A stretch of 5,843 nt of DNA from assembly GCA_019894655.1 (NCBI GenBank), contig JAGXNZ010000077.1, positions 1 to 5,843 of the forward strand. Direction: 5' to 3'. How positions within the stretch are numbered: the first letter of the stretch is position 1; each line of letters starts with the position of its first letter. The DNA comes from Promethearchaeota archaeon (lineage in GTDB: Archaea > Asgardarchaeota > Lokiarchaeia > Sigynarchaeales > SOKP01). The notes below the pieces were generated by a model. That model saw only the letters and a program-made list of their open reading frames with translations, was not told the origin of the DNA and ran no database searches. Made by a program: the position numbers and the translations under genes. Shown here in pieces: positions 5,690-5,843 of this stretch.

Positions 5690-5843
5690 ATGGTAAAAAA
5701 GAAAATGGAAGCTCCCTTAACCGGAATAACCGTATCTAAAGAAGAGGATTTTTCTGGTTGGTATACGGAGCTAATAAACAAGGCAGAGTTAGCAGATATT
5801 AGATACAACATCAAGGGTTTTGTGGTTTATCGAGAATGGGCAA
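5690..5843 (+). CDS. proS: Prolyl-tRNA synthetase (archaeal/eukaryal type), N-terminus only
   Basis: Class II synthetase that charges tRNA-Pro with proline in the cytoplasm. Only the first 51 codons are visible; the gene runs off the right edge. After a short basic lead (MVKKKMEAPL) residues 13-37 contain ITVSKEEDFSGWYTELINKA and then ELADI. This matches the conserved ProRS start (DFSxWYxxVxxKAELAD), followed by YNIKGFVVY where the family has a strand leading into the catalytic core. ATG 5690 is preferred because an in-frame TAG lies at 5684-5686 and a TATA-like box is well placed; ATG 5705 (residue 6) is an alternative. The absence of the bacterial long-type sequence fits archaea. Identification is good despite the short stretch. 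Confidence 0.9.
   Translation, partial: MVKKKMEAPLTGITVSKEEDFSGWYTELINKAELADIRYNIKGFVVYREWA

Overview
The window looks like chromosomal DNA from an AT-rich archaeon. The evidence is a transcription factor B core at the left edge, an archaeal/eukaryal-type prolyl-tRNA synthetase start at the right edge, TATA-like boxes about 27 bases ahead of start codons with almost no Shine-Dalgarno sites, and T-tract terminators. A small surface protein has a Gly/Leu-rich N-terminal anchor that I associate with Asgard archaea, especially Lokiarchaeia. Together with the PlsY-like acyltransferase domain this makes an Asgard origin my best guess, but that is inference and no marker in the window proves it.

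Layout: (1) 1-636 +, C-terminal 211 residues of a TFB, open at the left edge. (2) 637-977, a 341-base non-coding stretch with a strong T-tract terminator, a TATA-like box and short palindromes. (3) 978-2708 +, a protein with about seven membrane segments fused to an alpha/beta-hydrolase (esterase/lipase) domain predicted to face outside. (4) 2885-4099 +, a membrane protein joining a PlsY-like glycerol-3-phosphate acyltransferase half to a SEC59-type (dolichol/diacylglycerol/polyprenol kinase) half. (5) 4218-5003 +, an unrecognised charged, mostly helical soluble protein. (6) 5029-5535 -, a small anchored extracellular protein, convergent with gene 5. (7) 5690-5843 +, the N-terminus of ProRS, divergent from gene 6 and cut by the right edge.

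Most genes are followed by their own T-tract, and several have their own TATA-like box, so they are probably transcribed singly rather than as an operon. The most interesting pair is the lipid-type fusion and the neighbouring surface esterase. Both are membrane enzymes with a plausible role in lipid or cell-envelope metabolism. The acyltransferase half has lost several residues regarded as essential in bacterial PlsY, so its reaction may have changed. No mobile element, CRISPR array, tRNA or rRNA was seen.
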